Positions 8,538 through 18,476 are shown, counted from the first letter of the stretch. The stretch: DNA of 64,000 nt from CALODL01 sp942492115 (GCA_942492115.1 CALODL010000021.1:62001-126000); one strand, 5' to 3'. Made by a program: numbers and translations. Notes: a model not told the origin generated them from the sequence alone.

Positions 8538-11147
8538 CTACCACGATCGGTCCTCCGTTTTTGCCTGCCGCCACACCGTTCTACACTCATTGCGACCCCA
8601 CGCCTCGTACAGTTCGATGAACGCATCGATCAATGCTGCCGTCGGCACTCTTCCCGGCGTTGCATCCTGCACGGCGACGAGTAGATCTTCCGCTTCCTGG
8701 TAGCGCCCAAGCCGGGTGTAGGCTCGGCCCAACACACCGCGACTGCCGCGACGCCACGGATGGTCCACACCCAGCGCCTCGATCAACCCGCTGTCCAGCT
8801 TTGCCGCGTACTCGGCAGACTCGGCGAACTTTTTCTGCTCGTAATAGAACACGATAATATCGACATAGGTGTTGAACGTGTCGTAGGATGCAAAACCCAC
8901 GAGCTCGCTGTAGCCTTGGGCAGCAGCGGCAAGAAGTGTCTCAGCCTCGGCGAGCTGTCCAGAATGCCAGCACAAGCGCCCCAGGGCGAGCTCAAGTGAG
9001 ATCGTGCTTTTCTTGTCGTCGCCCTGTCGCACACGTCCCAACGCACCACGTATCAGTGTTTCTGCTTTGGCCGTCTGGCCCATCCGTGATAGCGCCAGTG
9101 ACCAATTGATCAACGTCATGATCGCCATGGGATGATCCGGGCCAATGACGCGTGATTGAACGTCGTATGTTTCTTCAAAAAGAGGAATCGCTTCATCGTA
9201 TTTCTCTGTGTTCAGGAACACCAACGCCAGATTGGCCATGAACAATACGGTATCCGGATGTTCGACGCCTTTGGACCGTTTCGAGCGGTCAATGACCTCG
9301 AGATAGGCTGCTTCCGCCTCGTCGAAACGATCTGTCCGCGAGTACAGTGTCGCGATGTTAGACCGCAGCATGATGGCCTCATGGCCAACGAGGCCATCCC
9401 GTTCAACATGGAGCGCCCAGGCTTCCTCGAACAACGGCTCAGCCTCATCGTACTTGCCCTGAGCCATGAGGTAGTATGCGTAGTCCCCGATCAGCACGGC
9501 TAATCTGGCGTCGCCTCGACCCATCTCATGACGCCAGTGCTCAAGGAGGGCTTCGAGGCGCCGGGCGGCTTCAGTCATGTTTCCGAGAAAGTACTCAACC
9601 CGTGCAAGCTCGATCTCCGCATCCAATGTTGCGAGATCCTCCTCACCATGTTCCTGGATCAACAGATTCACGGCGCGGCGGACGTGGGGTTCGGCAGTGG
9701 CATACTCTCCTAGAGCAGAATAGGTCTGCCCGATGGTCAGGCGTAGACGTGCTTCGACCAGTGGACGATCCTTGAACTGGGCTTCAATGTCCCCCGCAGC
9801 CTCGTCGAGGACCTGTCGAACGGTCACGTCCTTGCTCTGCAGGCGCGGGTTGGCCTTGGACAACATGTCGGCCAGAAAGGCTGTAACCTCTTCAGCAGCC
9901 CCTCTCGCCGCCTGCTCACGCAGTGCAAAATCAACCGCCAGCCCGGTGCCGACAAGAAGAGCGCACACTGCCGCCGTCAGCCCTATGACGAACCCCTTGT
10001 TGCGCCGGGAGAATTTTCGGAGCTGATACAGTGTACTCGGCGGTCGAGCAGCAATCGGCTCGTCGTCGAGAAAGCGCCGAATGTCAGTCGCCAGATCGGC
10101 TGCACTTTGATACCTCCGCTTCGGATCCTTCTCGAGTGCCTTGCCCAGAATGGTCTCGACATCGCCACGCAGAGAGCGATGGGTCGCACTGATTCTCGTA
10201 GGCATTTCTTCCCGGATGATGCGAGCAGCCTCCATCACCGGTCGCTTGGATACGTCGTACGGCAAACTGCCGGTCAATAACTCGTAGAGCACGACACCGA
10301 GTGCGTAGACATCGCTGCGTTCATCGATTTGTGCGGGATCGCCGAAGACTTGTTCGGGGCTCATATACGGAATGGTGCCGACCAGCTGTCCGACATCGGT
10401 CTGCAATGTCATCGTTTGCACATCTGCGTCGGTCACCCGGGCCACGCCGAAATCTAGAATCTTGGGCTGCCCGGTGCCTTCAACGAGAATGTTGTGCGGC
10501 TTGAGATCGCGATGCAGAACACCCTGTCGATGAGCATAGGATACCGCGTCACAGATCCTGGCGATCAGCTCGAGACACCCGCGCGTGCCAATTCCGTTGG
10601 TTGCAACGTATCGATCGATGGGCAGTCCGGCAATGAGCTCCATGACGATGAATGGCTGCTCTTGCATCGACGTGTCTATGCTCGCCTCGTAAATATGGGC
10701 GATTCCAGGATGACGCAGGTGACCGAGAATCTCAGCCTCGCGCTTGAACCGCCCCAACATCTGAGAAGAAGACCTGGTGAGTTGAATGATCTTGATTGCA
10801 ACCCGGCGGCGCGGAGTGTCCTGCTCAGCCTCGTAGACCCGACCCATCCCGCCCGCGCCAAGTAGTCCTACGACACGGTAGCCTCCAATGCAATCCGGTA
10901 GTGGTTCGTCAGGCGCATCACTTGCGACTTCGGCGGCCAGCATGTCAAAGCCCCGGCCCTCTTCTGCGGCCTCGACGATCCCATCCCGAGTACTTGTCTC
11001 GTAATTCAGCAGCGATTCGACTTCCTGACGAACGATTGCATCATCGCTGCAGTGCTCGACCAGAAACGCCTCACGTTGTTCCGGGGCAAGATTGCGAACC
11101 CGCTCAAGGATGTCACTGACACGGCGATGTTGTTCTGGAGAAACCAT
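8538..11147 (-). CDS. Membrane-anchored Ser/Thr kinase with TPR sensor domain
   Basis: This 869-residue protein has a short helical N-terminal module (about residues 1-50, HRRVSDILERVR), then a full kinase domain: the glycine loop GAGGMGRVY near 97-105, Lys near 119, the HRDLKPHN catalytic loop, DFGVARV and MSPEQVFG. One transmembrane segment follows (FVIGLTAAVCALLVGTGLAV). The rest is a run of TPR motifs (PHVRRAVNLL, DEAEPLFEEAW, DEAEAAYLEV and others), a typical protein-binding outer or inner domain. It converges with the ECF sigma gene at 7917-8519. The start codon has only a weak ribosome site. Confidence 0.93.
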   Translation of the reverse strand: MVSPEQHRRVSDILERVRNLAPEQREAFLVEHCSDDAIVRQEVESLLNYETSTRDGIVEAAEEGRGFDMLAAEVASDAPDEPLPDCIGGYRVVGLLGAGGMGRVYEAEQDTPRRRVAIKIIQLTRSSSQMLGRFKREAEILGHLRHPGIAHIYEASIDTSMQEQPFIVMELIAGLPIDRYVATNGIGTRGCLELIARICDAVSYAHRQGVLHRDLKPHNILVEGTGQPKILDFGVARVTDADVQTMTLQTDVGQLVGTIPYMSPEQVFGDPAQIDERSDVYALGVVLYELLTGSLPYDVSKRPVMEAARIIREEMPTRISATHRSLRGDVETILGKALEKDPKRRYQSAADLATDIRRFLDDEPIAARPPSTLYQLRKFSRRNKGFVIGLTAAVCALLVGTGLAVDFALREQAARGAAEEVTAFLADMLSKANPRLQSKDVTVRQVLDEAAGDIEAQFKDRPLVEARLRLTIGQTYSALGEYATAEPHVRRAVNLLIQEHGEEDLATLDAEIELARVEYFLGNMTEAARRLEALLEHWRHEMGRGDARLAVLIGDYAYYLMAQGKYDEAEPLFEEAWALHVERDGLVGHEAIMLRSNIATLYSRTDRFDEAEAAYLEVIDRSKRSKGVEHPDTVLFMANLALVFLNTEKYDEAIPLFEETYDVQSRVIGPDHPMAIMTLINWSLALSRMGQTAKAETLIRGALGRVRQGDDKKSTISLELALGRLCWHSGQLAEAETLLAAAAQGYSELVGFASYDTFNTYVDIIVFYYEQKKFAESAEYAAKLDSGLIEALGVDHPWRRGSRGVLGRAYTRLGRYQEAEDLLVAVQDATPGRVPTAALIDAFIELYEAWGRNECRTVWRQAKTEDRSW

Positions 11148-11413
11148 GCTGAGTACAGCATACCGAAATCAGATATGAGAATCAGCCGCCCCCACCAGCC
11201 TACATCCGTGCGCCACCCGCGATTCGGCTGTGGACTGCCCGAGAACAAACCGCAGCGCCATGGGCATGTGGTGGCACACAGGCGACTGGGTTAATATGCG
11301 GACACCAGGAGGTCGTCGGCGATGCCTCACACGTGCCGCAGATCCGCTGGACTCGGCCGTGTTTTCGTGATCTCCTCTCAGAAACACACTGTTTTGTTGT
11401 GGAGTCTTCCAGT

Positions 11414-12124
11414 ATGCATACCGTCGCCAAGGTCATGGCTGAGCTGAAGAAAAAGGGCAACCCTTTGCGCATCCAGGCATTCGCCGCGCACGGCGCGCCG
11501 GACAATCTGTTTGGGGTCAGCGTGGCAGACATGAAAGTGATTGCAAAGACAATCAAGGGCCAGCAGGACCTGGCTTACGCACTCTATGAGACCGGCAACG
11601 GTGATGCCATGTACCTGGCCGGCATGGTCGCTGATGGGTCTCTGATGTCAAGAAAGCAGCTGAGTTCATGGGCGGCGCAATCCAACTGGCAAATGATTTC
11701 TGAATACACGGTGCCCGGAGTCGCGACCGAAAGCAAGTACGCCCGCGACCTGGCCATGAAGTGGATCACATCGAAAAAGGAGTCCGTGGCATCGTCGGGC
11801 TGGAACACCTATTCCGGACTTGTCACCGTGACACCTGACGACGATCTGGACATGGAGGAAATCAAGTCGCTTCTCAAACACATCGAAACAGCAATCGACT
11901 CAGCTCCCAATCGGGTGCGCTATACGATGAACGGGTTCGTGATTGCCGTGGGCGCCTACGTTCTCCCGCTCAGCAAGCAGGCCAAGGTCACGGCCAGGAA
12001 GCTGGGCAAGGTCGAGGTAGACATGCACGGCACGTCATGCAAGGTGCCCGTCGCCACCGCGTACATCGAGAAGATCGAAAAGGCCGGACGGGCTGGCAAG
12101 AAACGCAAGACGATCAAGTGCTGA
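11414..12124 (+). CDS. DNA alkylation repair protein-like (AlkD-type HEAT repeats)
   Basis: The 236-residue protein begins HTVAKVMAELKKKGN and contains FGVSVADMKVIAK and GNGDAMYLAGMVADG, the pattern of AlkD-like alkylation repair proteins, which are built of HEAT-like helices and remove positively charged alkylated bases. A W-x-x-QSNWQMISEY motif follows. The C-terminus is Lys-rich (GKKRKTIKC), suitable for DNA contact. The ATG at 11414 is preferred over the GTG at 11333 because conserved sequence begins there and a GGAG lies 12 bases upstream. Distant subfamilies are catalytically inert, so glycosylase activity is not certain. Confidence 0.8.
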   Translation: MHTVAKVMAELKKKGNPLRIQAFAAHGAPDNLFGVSVADMKVIAKTIKGQQDLAYALYETGNGDAMYLAGMVADGSLMSRKQLSSWAAQSNWQMISEYTVPGVATESKYARDLAMKWITSKKESVASSGWNTYSGLVTVTPDDDLDMEEIKSLLKHIETAIDSAPNRVRYTMNGFVIAVGAYVLPLSKQAKVTARKLGKVEVDMHGTSCKVPVATAYIEKIEKAGRAGKKRKTIKC

Positions 12125-12450
12125 ACGGGCTATGGGTACCCGGTCAACGAACCTGTCGGGCTCTTACGATCCGCAAGCCCCACACACGGATGCCCGCGCG
12201 CCACACACACGCGCGCAGAATTTTGCCTCCTCAGCAGAATTCGTGGGTGAGTTCTGGCTGAGAGTCATAAGGTGAGCGAGCCAGTTAGCTTCCTCAGATT
12301 CTGCTGAAGGACCACAAATTTTCTTGAGAATTGTTGCGCGAAAACCGTCGTTCATTGAAACCTGTCGACAGAATGATCAGGAAACCGCCAGCGGTTGCCA
12401 CCACACTCGAGGCCCCCACCACCACAGGGGTGAAGAAAGGATCAGCGTTG
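12125..12450. other. Intergenic region with hairpin and repeat element
   Basis: These 326 bases carry a GCGCGC...GCGCGC inverted repeat around 12196-12216, the MITE-like element listed separately, and the leader of the DUF1579 gene. I see no protein gene here. Confidence 0.5.
12222..12310. repeat. Short MITE-like element, copy 1
   Basis: The left end TTTGCCTCCTCAGCAGAAT (12222-12240) and right end CTTCCTCAGATTCTGCTGAAGG (12289-12310) form imperfect terminal inverted repeats. Closely similar ends flank a 291-bp segment at 31951-32241, and about 40 bases of adjoining interior also look related. No coding capacity is visible. It may be a miniature inverted-repeat element whose transposase is elsewhere in the genome. 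Confidence 0.45.
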
Positions 12451-13014
12451 ATGACGACACCGATATTCGCCGCGTGCATAGGCCTCGCGATTGGTCTGGG
12501 AACGCACCAGGATTCAGAAAACGCCCCAGTCGCGCAGGCTCGCGCGGGAAAGAATACCGCAATGGATGTTCTGAAAGTTCTCATTGGCAACTGGGAGGGC
12601 CGCTCCAGAACATGGATTACACCAGGCGTTCTCAGTGATGAATCAAAGGTTACCGCTGAATTCACCCCGTTGCTCGAAGGACGTTTTCTGCGCCATTCAT
12701 ACGCCGGAACATTCAAAGGCAAACCTCGTGTTGGCGAAGAGACGATTGTCTTCAATGCGGTGGAAAAGAAATTCGAAGTATCCTGGTTCGACAGCTTCCA
12801 TATGAACTACGCCATCTTGTTCTCTGAAGGCCAAAAGACCGAGAAGGGTTTCGCCGTGACCGGGCATTACCGGATGGCACCAGGGCAGACGCCATGGGGC
12901 TGGAAGACCGTTTTTGAACTGATCGACGACGATCACCTCAAGATCACAGCGTACAACGTCGCTCCCGATGGACAGGAAGCACTGGCGATCGAAACACTCT
13001 ACGAGCGCCAATGA
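12451..13014 (+). CDS. DUF1579 family protein
   Basis: The 187-residue protein matches the DUF1579 family: LIGNWEGRSRTW near the start of the domain, then a beta-rich body with LEGRFLRHSYAGTFKG, VFNAVEKKFEVSWFDS, and a C-terminal LKITAYNV strand. The N-terminus (FAACIGLAIGLGT) is weakly hydrophobic and may be a signal peptide. The ATG at 12451 has AAAGGA about 10 bases upstream. The family folds as a calycin-like barrel and its biochemical role is unknown. Confidence 0.8.
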   Translation: MTTPIFAACIGLAIGLGTHQDSENAPVAQARAGKNTAMDVLKVLIGNWEGRSRTWITPGVLSDESKVTAEFTPLLEGRFLRHSYAGTFKGKPRVGEETIVFNAVEKKFEVSWFDSFHMNYAILFSEGQKTEKGFAVTGHYRMAPGQTPWGWKTVFELIDDDHLKITAYNVAPDGQEALAIETLYERQ

Positions 13015-13114
13015 TCACGACGGGCACCGCAGGGATTCAGTCGGGCATCGTCGCGCAGCTTCCCATGGATCGGGGCGCCGACGCGCATGACAAGACCGAA
13101 GAGTGGATCGGGGC

Positions 13115-15589
13115 CTACTGCCGCCCCAACGCGGCACGAACGGCGTCCTCCGGCTTGACCAGATGATCCGAGTTATTCGGATCATCGGCGATCGACAGCT
13201 GCACACCCTTGACCTCGCCGTTGAAGGCGTTATCGACTGAAGTGTAGTCCGGCGATACAGGGGCGCCGGAGTCCTCGCCGACATCGCAACCGTCGTCTGC
13301 AGAGAAGACGATCGCCAGTGTCGCTCCAATGTCCCCCTCACCGACTTTCTTGCCGTCCACGAACAGGGTTGCCTTGCCGCCCTTGCCAAGCCCGCCGCCG
13401 GCGTAGGCGAACTCCATGCGCACCTGGTGCCTGCCCGCAGGAAGCACGTCCGCCGACTCGACGAAGAAGTGCTTGAAGCCGCCCCAGTTGTAGCAGTACT
13501 TCAACTTGCCGTCCTTGGCGTAGAGGCTCCAGCCGCCGATGTTGGCCCCCTGCGAAATAATGACTCCCTCGGCCCCCTTGTCCGGCACCACGATTTCCGC
13601 GGTGACCGAGTGGGACTTGTTCTTGATGCTCAGGACACAGTTTTCCAACAGGCGTCCCATGCCACCGAAGAGGATCTGGGTCATGCCCTTGATGAGGATC
13701 GGCCGGCCGGCGGTGTCCGGGTTCATCCTCTCCATCAGCCGGTCGTCCAGCGGCAGCACCTTGTAGCGCGTCGCCTCGATCAGGAACTGGCGCTGCAGTT
13801 CGTGAAGCTTGTCCGGCATCTCCTTGGACAGGTCGTTCGACTGCGTCCAGTCTTTGTCCGAATACAGCTCCCAGACGTCGTCATCGAAGGCCGGCGGCTT
13901 CTCCGTCAGCGGCGCCCACGGCGTGCGGTGCTTGGTCACCGCCGTCCAGCCTTCGTGGTAAATGCCGCGATTGCCGAACATCTCGAAGTATTGTGTCGTA
14001 TGCCGGTCGGCTGCCTTGGGGTCGTTGAACGTGTACAGCATGCTGACGCCCTCGATGGCGGCTTGCTGGATGCCGTTCACGGACTCCGGTTGTGGCAGAC
14101 CTGCGGCCTCCAGGACGGTCGGCGCCACGTCGATGACGTGGGCGAATTGTGATCGCATCTCTCCTTTGGACTTGATACCCCTGGGCCAGTGCACGACCGT
14201 CCCGTTGCGCGTGCCGCCCCAATGGGAAGCGACCTGCTTGGTCCACTGGTAGGGCGTGTTCATGGCGAGGGACCAGCCCACGGCGTAGTGGTTGTAAGAC
14301 TTCGGCCCGCCCAACTCGTCGATCCGCGCGGTCAGGTACTCCGGTGTTTCGAGAGACTGGAGCCCATTGAAGTAGCTCATCTCATTGAAGCAACCGTTGA
14401 TCGACCCCTCGGCCGAGGCACCGTTGTCTCCACAGATATAATAGATGAGCGTGTCGTCGAGGATGCCCAGCTTGTCCAACGTATCGACGATGCGGCCAAC
14501 GTGGTGGTCGGTGTATTCGAGGTAACCGGCGTAAACTTCCATCTCCCGGCTCAGCACTGGCTTGAAAGCGTCCGGCATCTCGTCCCAGGACGGCACCTCC
14601 GTGTTGCGCGCGGTGAGCTGACAGTCGGATGGAATGACCCCGAGCTTCTTCTGCCTGGCGAACGTTTCTTCGCGCAGGTTGTCGTAGCCCTGGTCGAACT
14701 TGCCTTTGTACTTGTCCGCCCACGCCTTCGGCACATGGTGCGGCGCGTGCGTCGCACCGGGAGCAAAATACACAAAGAACGGCTTGTCAGGAGCCAGCGC
14801 TTTCTGCTGGCCGATCCAGTTGATCGCCTTGTCGGTCATGTCGGCGACGAGGTGGTAGCCTTCTTCGGGCGTCTTCTTGATTTGAACCGGCGTCGTCCCC
14901 TCGAAGAGGGTCGGGTACCACTGGTTGGCTTCGCCACCAATAAAGCCATAGAAGTATTCGAAGCCGCCGCCCCGCGCGGGCCAGGCATCGAACGGTCCGG
15001 CAGGACTCGTCTGCCAGACCGGCACTTCGTGGCACTTGCCGAACTGCGCGCTCGAGTAGCCATTGAGCGTCAACGTCAGCGCCAACGGGGCCATCGAATT
15101 CGGCCGTACCGAGCTGTAGCCCGGGGCGCCGGTGGCGATCTCGGTGATCCCGCCCATGCCGACCGAATGGTGGTTGCGACCGCTCAACAGGGCCGCGCGC
15201 GACGGCGAACACAATGCAGTCGTATGGAATCGGGTATACCGCAGCCCGCCCCGGGCCAGTCGCTCCATGGTCGGGGTCTGGCATGGCCCGCCGAACGTGC
15301 TGGATGCGCCGAAGCCCGCATCATCGATCAGGACGACCAGAACATTGGGCGCTCCTTCGGGTGGACGCAGCCGTTCGATCGGAGGGTACTTCGTCTCCGG
15401 ATCCTTGGCATCATAGGTGATGAGTCCTGGCCGCAGCGTGTTGGGCATGGGCAGGTGCGCACGGTGCTTGGATTCGATCGATCCGGCTGCGCCGGTGGGG
15501 CCTTGCCCCAACGCGAAATGGGCCGGAGCCACGGCCGCAAGTGCGAGAATCCGGAGGAGATAGGAGCGTCTGGTGCATGTCATGTTCAT
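13115..15589 (-). CDS. Arylsulfatase (AtsA-type sulfatase)
   Basis: The 824-residue enzyme has a signal peptide (residues 1 to about 29) and a complete sulfatase domain. The metal-binding strand is VLVVLIDDAGFG, and CSPSR (Cys127) is the site converted to formylglycine by a sulfatase-maturing enzyme. GRNHH, a THAPHHVP segment and ICGDNGAS complete the catalytic pocket. The last 250 residues form a beta-sandwich that probably binds substrate. Length and motifs match the large Pseudomonas AtsA-like group, which cleaves sulfate esters in the periplasm. The ATG at 15589 follows an AAAGGACA ribosome site; upstream in-frame codons are not convincing. No anaerobic maturase gene lies nearby. Confidence 0.94.
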   Translation of the reverse strand: MNMTCTRRSYLLRILALAAVAPAHFALGQGPTGAAGSIESKHRAHLPMPNTLRPGLITYDAKDPETKYPPIERLRPPEGAPNVLVVLIDDAGFGASSTFGGPCQTPTMERLARGGLRYTRFHTTALCSPSRAALLSGRNHHSVGMGGITEIATGAPGYSSVRPNSMAPLALTLTLNGYSSAQFGKCHEVPVWQTSPAGPFDAWPARGGGFEYFYGFIGGEANQWYPTLFEGTTPVQIKKTPEEGYHLVADMTDKAINWIGQQKALAPDKPFFVYFAPGATHAPHHVPKAWADKYKGKFDQGYDNLREETFARQKKLGVIPSDCQLTARNTEVPSWDEMPDAFKPVLSREMEVYAGYLEYTDHHVGRIVDTLDKLGILDDTLIYYICGDNGASAEGSINGCFNEMSYFNGLQSLETPEYLTARIDELGGPKSYNHYAVGWSLAMNTPYQWTKQVASHWGGTRNGTVVHWPRGIKSKGEMRSQFAHVIDVAPTVLEAAGLPQPESVNGIQQAAIEGVSMLYTFNDPKAADRHTTQYFEMFGNRGIYHEGWTAVTKHRTPWAPLTEKPPAFDDDVWELYSDKDWTQSNDLSKEMPDKLHELQRQFLIEATRYKVLPLDDRLMERMNPDTAGRPILIKGMTQILFGGMGRLLENCVLSIKNKSHSVTAEIVVPDKGAEGVIISQGANIGGWSLYAKDGKLKYCYNWGGFKHFFVESADVLPAGRHQVRMEFAYAGGGLGKGGKATLFVDGKKVGEGDIGATLAIVFSADDGCDVGEDSGAPVSPDYTSVDNAFNGEVKGVQLSIADDPNNSDHLVKPEDAVRAALGRQ

Positions 15590-15854
15590 TGTCCTTTCGA
15601 TGACCGTGCCGGCCGGCCGACGTGTCGTCGGAGACGGCCTGGGTGGCCTGCGTGGTGCCCGCAGCCGCAACGACTCCCTCGAGGGTCGAGAGACTGACCG
15701 TTTTCGCTCGGGCGAGGCCCGCGCTGAACCGCCAGGCATTGTACACGAGGGACACCGATCACGTCATGCGACCTTCATCGGCGTCGACTATCCACACCGG
15801 CTCTCAGCAAGGATGGATAAAGACCACGCCACGCCAACCTCCTGAGACCCGGAG

Positions 15855-16361
15855 CTAGGTCGTCAAGATCACGAGGATGAGCAGGCCCAAGAATGGCAAG
15901 CCATGGATCGCCCAGATAATGAGCGCCCATTTGCGCTGAGCCCGCGGCTCCAACTCGAGAAACCGATGGCGACGAATGATCAACCGCAAGCCCACCGCGC
16001 CGCTGATGAGTCCGATCACGGTCAGGAGTTCAACGACCGGCGGGAATGGGCCGCCACCCGCCAACGACGCCGCCCCGATCACCATGATCAGGAGCACGGC
16101 AGCAATGCCGGAGAACAGGCCCGGTGTCACCGCGGCCAGGAACAAACCGATCCGCACGTGGCGCAGGCCGACGACCAGGCGCAGGGTCTCCTGGCATTCC
16201 GGGCAGACATCGCCGGTGAGGTCCCGCAGGTTATAACCACAATGAGGACACGGTGCGTCGCGTCCCTGAAGGAAGTCGATCAAGAGGCCGTTGTCGTTGT
16301 TTCTTGAGCTGGCCACAGGTTCTTCATGATTCGAAAAGCCCCATCGCGACGGGCAGACCAC
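15855..16361 (-). CDS. Membrane protein with N-terminal zinc ribbon
   Basis: The protein of up to 168 residues has a zinc ribbon, CPHCGYNLRDL then CPECQ, followed by two long hydrophobic hairpins (LFLAAVTPGLFSGIAAVLLI, LLTVIGLISGAVGL) and a last segment near the C-terminus. This layout recurs at 16547, 41760 and 45175 and is a frequent planctomycete membrane family of unknown function. The start is uncertain: GTG at 16361 gives the full length, while an internal GTG at 16316 would place the start just before the ribbon. Confidence 0.7.
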   Translation of the reverse strand: MVCPSRWGFSNHEEPVASSRNNDNGLLIDFLQGRDAPCPHCGYNLRDLTGDVCPECQETLRLVVGLRHVRIGLFLAAVTPGLFSGIAAVLLIMVIGAASLAGGGPFPPVVELLTVIGLISGAVGLRLIIRRHRFLELEPRAQRKWALIIWAIHGLPFLGLLILVILTT

Positions 16362-16546
16362 GCGATGACCAGTATACGCTGGCCGGCCGGCATGATACAG
16401 AACCCTCTGACCTCGGCCGGCAGGCCCGCTGTGGAGATCCGATCACGCGGCCGCTGGAAGAACTACATCGATTGAGTTATGGATAGCCCCGAGAAGGCTT
16501 GGAAGAGTGCGGGGATCTCAGTGGACGCGCGCCGACAGGCCCAGTC

Positions 16547-16969
16547 TCACTCGGATGCGGCGCCTGGATCGAAGTCTCGACCACACTCCGGACACCGCGA
16601 CACCTCCTGGGCACTGATGTCGTAGCCGCAGCCGATGCACACGGGGATGCCCTGGGTGTTGAGTTCGTGGCGGACGAGCTCGCGCAATTTGCGGCCATAG
16701 ATCCAGGTAAAGACTACGATGTAGGCTACGGTCACGCCCACCGTATACAGCACCATGTGGACCACGCCGGGCGACGTCGCCCAGTTCATGAGCTTGTAGC
16801 CGGCCAGCGCCATAATGAGGAACGCGGCAATCTGAGCCGAGAACCACTTGCCCTTCATGATGGCCGTTTTGGTCCTCTTGACCGCCTGGTTGCGCTGCGC
16901 AGCTGTCTCGAGGCGCCGTAATTCGGGGCACACGAACCAGTACACCCAGCCATCGGGGTCAAGCATCAT
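16547..16969 (-). CDS. Membrane protein with C-terminal zinc ribbon
   Basis: The 140-residue protein has two transmembrane segments in the middle (IAAFLIMALAGYKLMNW, VLYTVGVTVAYIVVFTW) and a C-terminal zinc ribbon: CIGCGYDIS, then CPECGRDFD. It resembles the neighbour at 15855-16361, but with the ribbon at the other end. The two are on the same strand 185 bp apart and may share a transcript. Function unknown. Confidence 0.75.
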   Translation of the reverse strand: MMLDPDGWVYWFVCPELRRLETAAQRNQAVKRTKTAIMKGKWFSAQIAAFLIMALAGYKLMNWATSPGVVHMVLYTVGVTVAYIVVFTWIYGRKLRELVRHELNTQGIPVCIGCGYDISAQEVSRCPECGRDFDPGAASE

Positions 16970-17036
16970 GATGACGTAGTATATCGAAGACGGGGTCTCT
17001 GTTCAGGGGCCGCGGAGTAAGCGGACCACTCGGATT

Positions 17037-17504
17037 TCACTGTGCAACCGACGCCAGGGCCTGTCCAAGCGCGGCCTGCACCGTCTCCAGGTCCACTTGA
17101 TGGGTCGACGCGATGGTCTTCTTGCTCGATCCATGGACGAATGTGATGGTCCCGATTTTCGACATGTCACCCGTCCAGATGTGCTCGAGACCGAGGGCCC
17201 CGACCAACAGTGCTGACTGTTGTTGCGTCGCCTCAGTGCTCAGGTCCAGCGTCACGAACAACACGGGTTCGTCACTCACATTGTCGACGACCTCGGAGAA
17301 TTGCGGATCGAACTTCTTGCAGAATGGACACATGTCGTGCCGAATTCGCACGGCGATGACGTCCGGCACTGCCGGCCTGGCTGCGATCTTCATGTCCGCG
17401 CCTTTTTGACCCGCTCCAACGATCGACGCCAGCCCGCCGATCATCATTGCACCACATGCCAGCGTGAGCCATCGAACCTGCCTGCTACTTGTTGTGCTGT
17501 CCAT
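17037..17504 (-). CDS. Exported thioredoxin-fold protein with CPFC motif
   Basis: The 155-residue protein has a signal peptide (WLTLACGAMMIGGLASIVGA) and a thioredoxin-like core: a VIAVRIRHDMCPFCKKFDP strand and active site with CPFC at 59-62, a second strand VLFVTLDLS, and GTITFVHGSSKKT where the cis-Pro strand should lie. A clear cis-proline is missing at that strand, so the redox role is tentative. It may act as an extracytoplasmic dithiol protein. It sits downstream of the DUF6768/ECF pair on the same strand and may be in its transcript. Confidence 0.72.
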   Translation of the reverse strand: MDSTTSSRQVRWLTLACGAMMIGGLASIVGAGQKGADMKIAARPAVPDVIAVRIRHDMCPFCKKFDPQFSEVVDNVSDEPVLFVTLDLSTEATQQQSALLVGALGLEHIWTGDMSKIGTITFVHGSSKKTIASTHQVDLETVQAALGQALASVAQ

Positions 17505-17535
17505 GTTCTTGTCCTATTGAAGTGAAAGCGTCACG

Positions 17536-17937
17536 TTACTCGCCCGACTGTGTTGTGCTCGTTGTGCAGCACTCTTCACGTACCTCCAACAAGAGCACCT
17601 CCATTCGCTTGATTTCCTTCCGCAGACCAATGTCATTGTGCATCATGGCAAACCACATCTTGCAGAAACCAATGGCACTGAACGCAATGAAAAACACACC
17701 ACCATACATGAACAACGTCTTGGGACTGACGTCTTGCGGTGCGCGGTACACCATGACTCCGACCACGATGGACACGATCCCCATGAACCCGACTGCAAAC
17801 ACCGCCATCAAGCGCACGGCCCGCATTCGTTTATCGAATTTGCGTACCGATTGCTCCAGCACGTCCCTGGCCGGATGCATATCCATCGGCTCTTCACCAA
17901 CCAGCGCCTCTTTGAGCAACTCGCCGAATTCGGTCAT
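17536..17937 (-). CDS. DUF6768-type membrane protein, cotranslated with ECF sigma factor
   Basis: The 133-residue protein has an amphipathic N-terminus, two transmembrane helices (MAVFAVGFMGIVSIVVGVMV and LFMYGGVFFIAFSAIGFCKM) and a C-terminal helix with LRKEIKRMEVLLLEV. This matches DUF6768 proteins, which are commonly encoded next to ECF sigma genes in planctomycetes. Its start overlaps the sigma-factor stop by four bases (ATGA). The position suggests an anti-sigma or sigma-associated membrane role, but no known anti-sigma domain is visible. Confidence 0.78.
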   Translation of the reverse strand: MTEFGELLKEALVGEEPMDMHPARDVLEQSVRKFDKRMRAVRLMAVFAVGFMGIVSIVVGVMVYRAPQDVSPKTLFMYGGVFFIAFSAIGFCKMWFAMMHNDIGLRKEIKRMEVLLLEVREECCTTSTTQSGE

Positions 17938-18476
17938 CGGTCGATCCTTTCTATGATCTCACGCAAATGCTGCCTCGCGTGATAGAGTCGCGACTTCATC
18001 GTCCCCTCGGGCACGCCCATGATCTGAGCCAGGTCCTGCACTTCGAATCCGTCTACGTAGCGCAAACTCAGGATGGCCTGACGGTCCCCCGGTAGGTCAC
18101 GCCAGGCCCGGCGCAACAACGTGATGGCGCTCGATTCGACGGGCGCGGACGTGTCGGCCAGTTGCTCGGCCTGCACATCCACGAAACGCTCGTCTTTGCC
18201 TCGACGTCGTTGCGCGTCCGCGGCCTTCCGCGTCGCAATCGTATAGACCCATTTTTGAAAGCCGCCGGGATCTGCAAGCCTGTCGATGTTCTTCGTGACA
18301 GCAATCCATGTTTCCTGAACCACATCCCACGCAGCGTCTTCACGGCCAGTGAGCCACAACGCGTGTCGCCACAAGCGCATTTGCCAGCGGTCAACCAGTT
18401 TGCGATACGCATCGCGATCCCCTTCCCGGCAGCGAAGAACGAGAAACTCGTCAATCAGTTGTTCGCGTCGATACAC
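17934..18476 (-). CDS. ECF-family RNA polymerase sigma factor
   Basis: The 180-residue protein has region 2 (YRKLVDRWQMRLWRHALWLTG, then AWDVVQETWIAV and FQKWVYTIATRKAADAQRR) and region 4 (LPGDRQAILSLRYVDGF, then VQDLAQIMGVPEGTMKSRLYHAR). It is a classical sigma70 region 2 / region 4.2 ECF factor, different in type from the three kinase-linked sigma factors here. The four-base overlap with the DUF6768 gene marks a two-gene unit in which the membrane protein may hold the sigma factor inactive. Confidence 0.92.
   Translation of the reverse strand: MYRREQLIDEFLVLRCREGDRDAYRKLVDRWQMRLWRHALWLTGREDAAWDVVQETWIAVTKNIDRLADPGGFQKWVYTIATRKAADAQRRRGKDERFVDVQAEQLADTSAPVESSAITLLRRAWRDLPGDRQAILSLRYVDGFEVQDLAQIMGVPEGTMKSRLYHARQHLREIIERIDR

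Noticed and set aside
14189..15697. 502-codon open frame on the plus strand
   Set aside because: It mirrors the sulfatase gene, which has full catalytic motifs, a signal peptide and a ribosome site.
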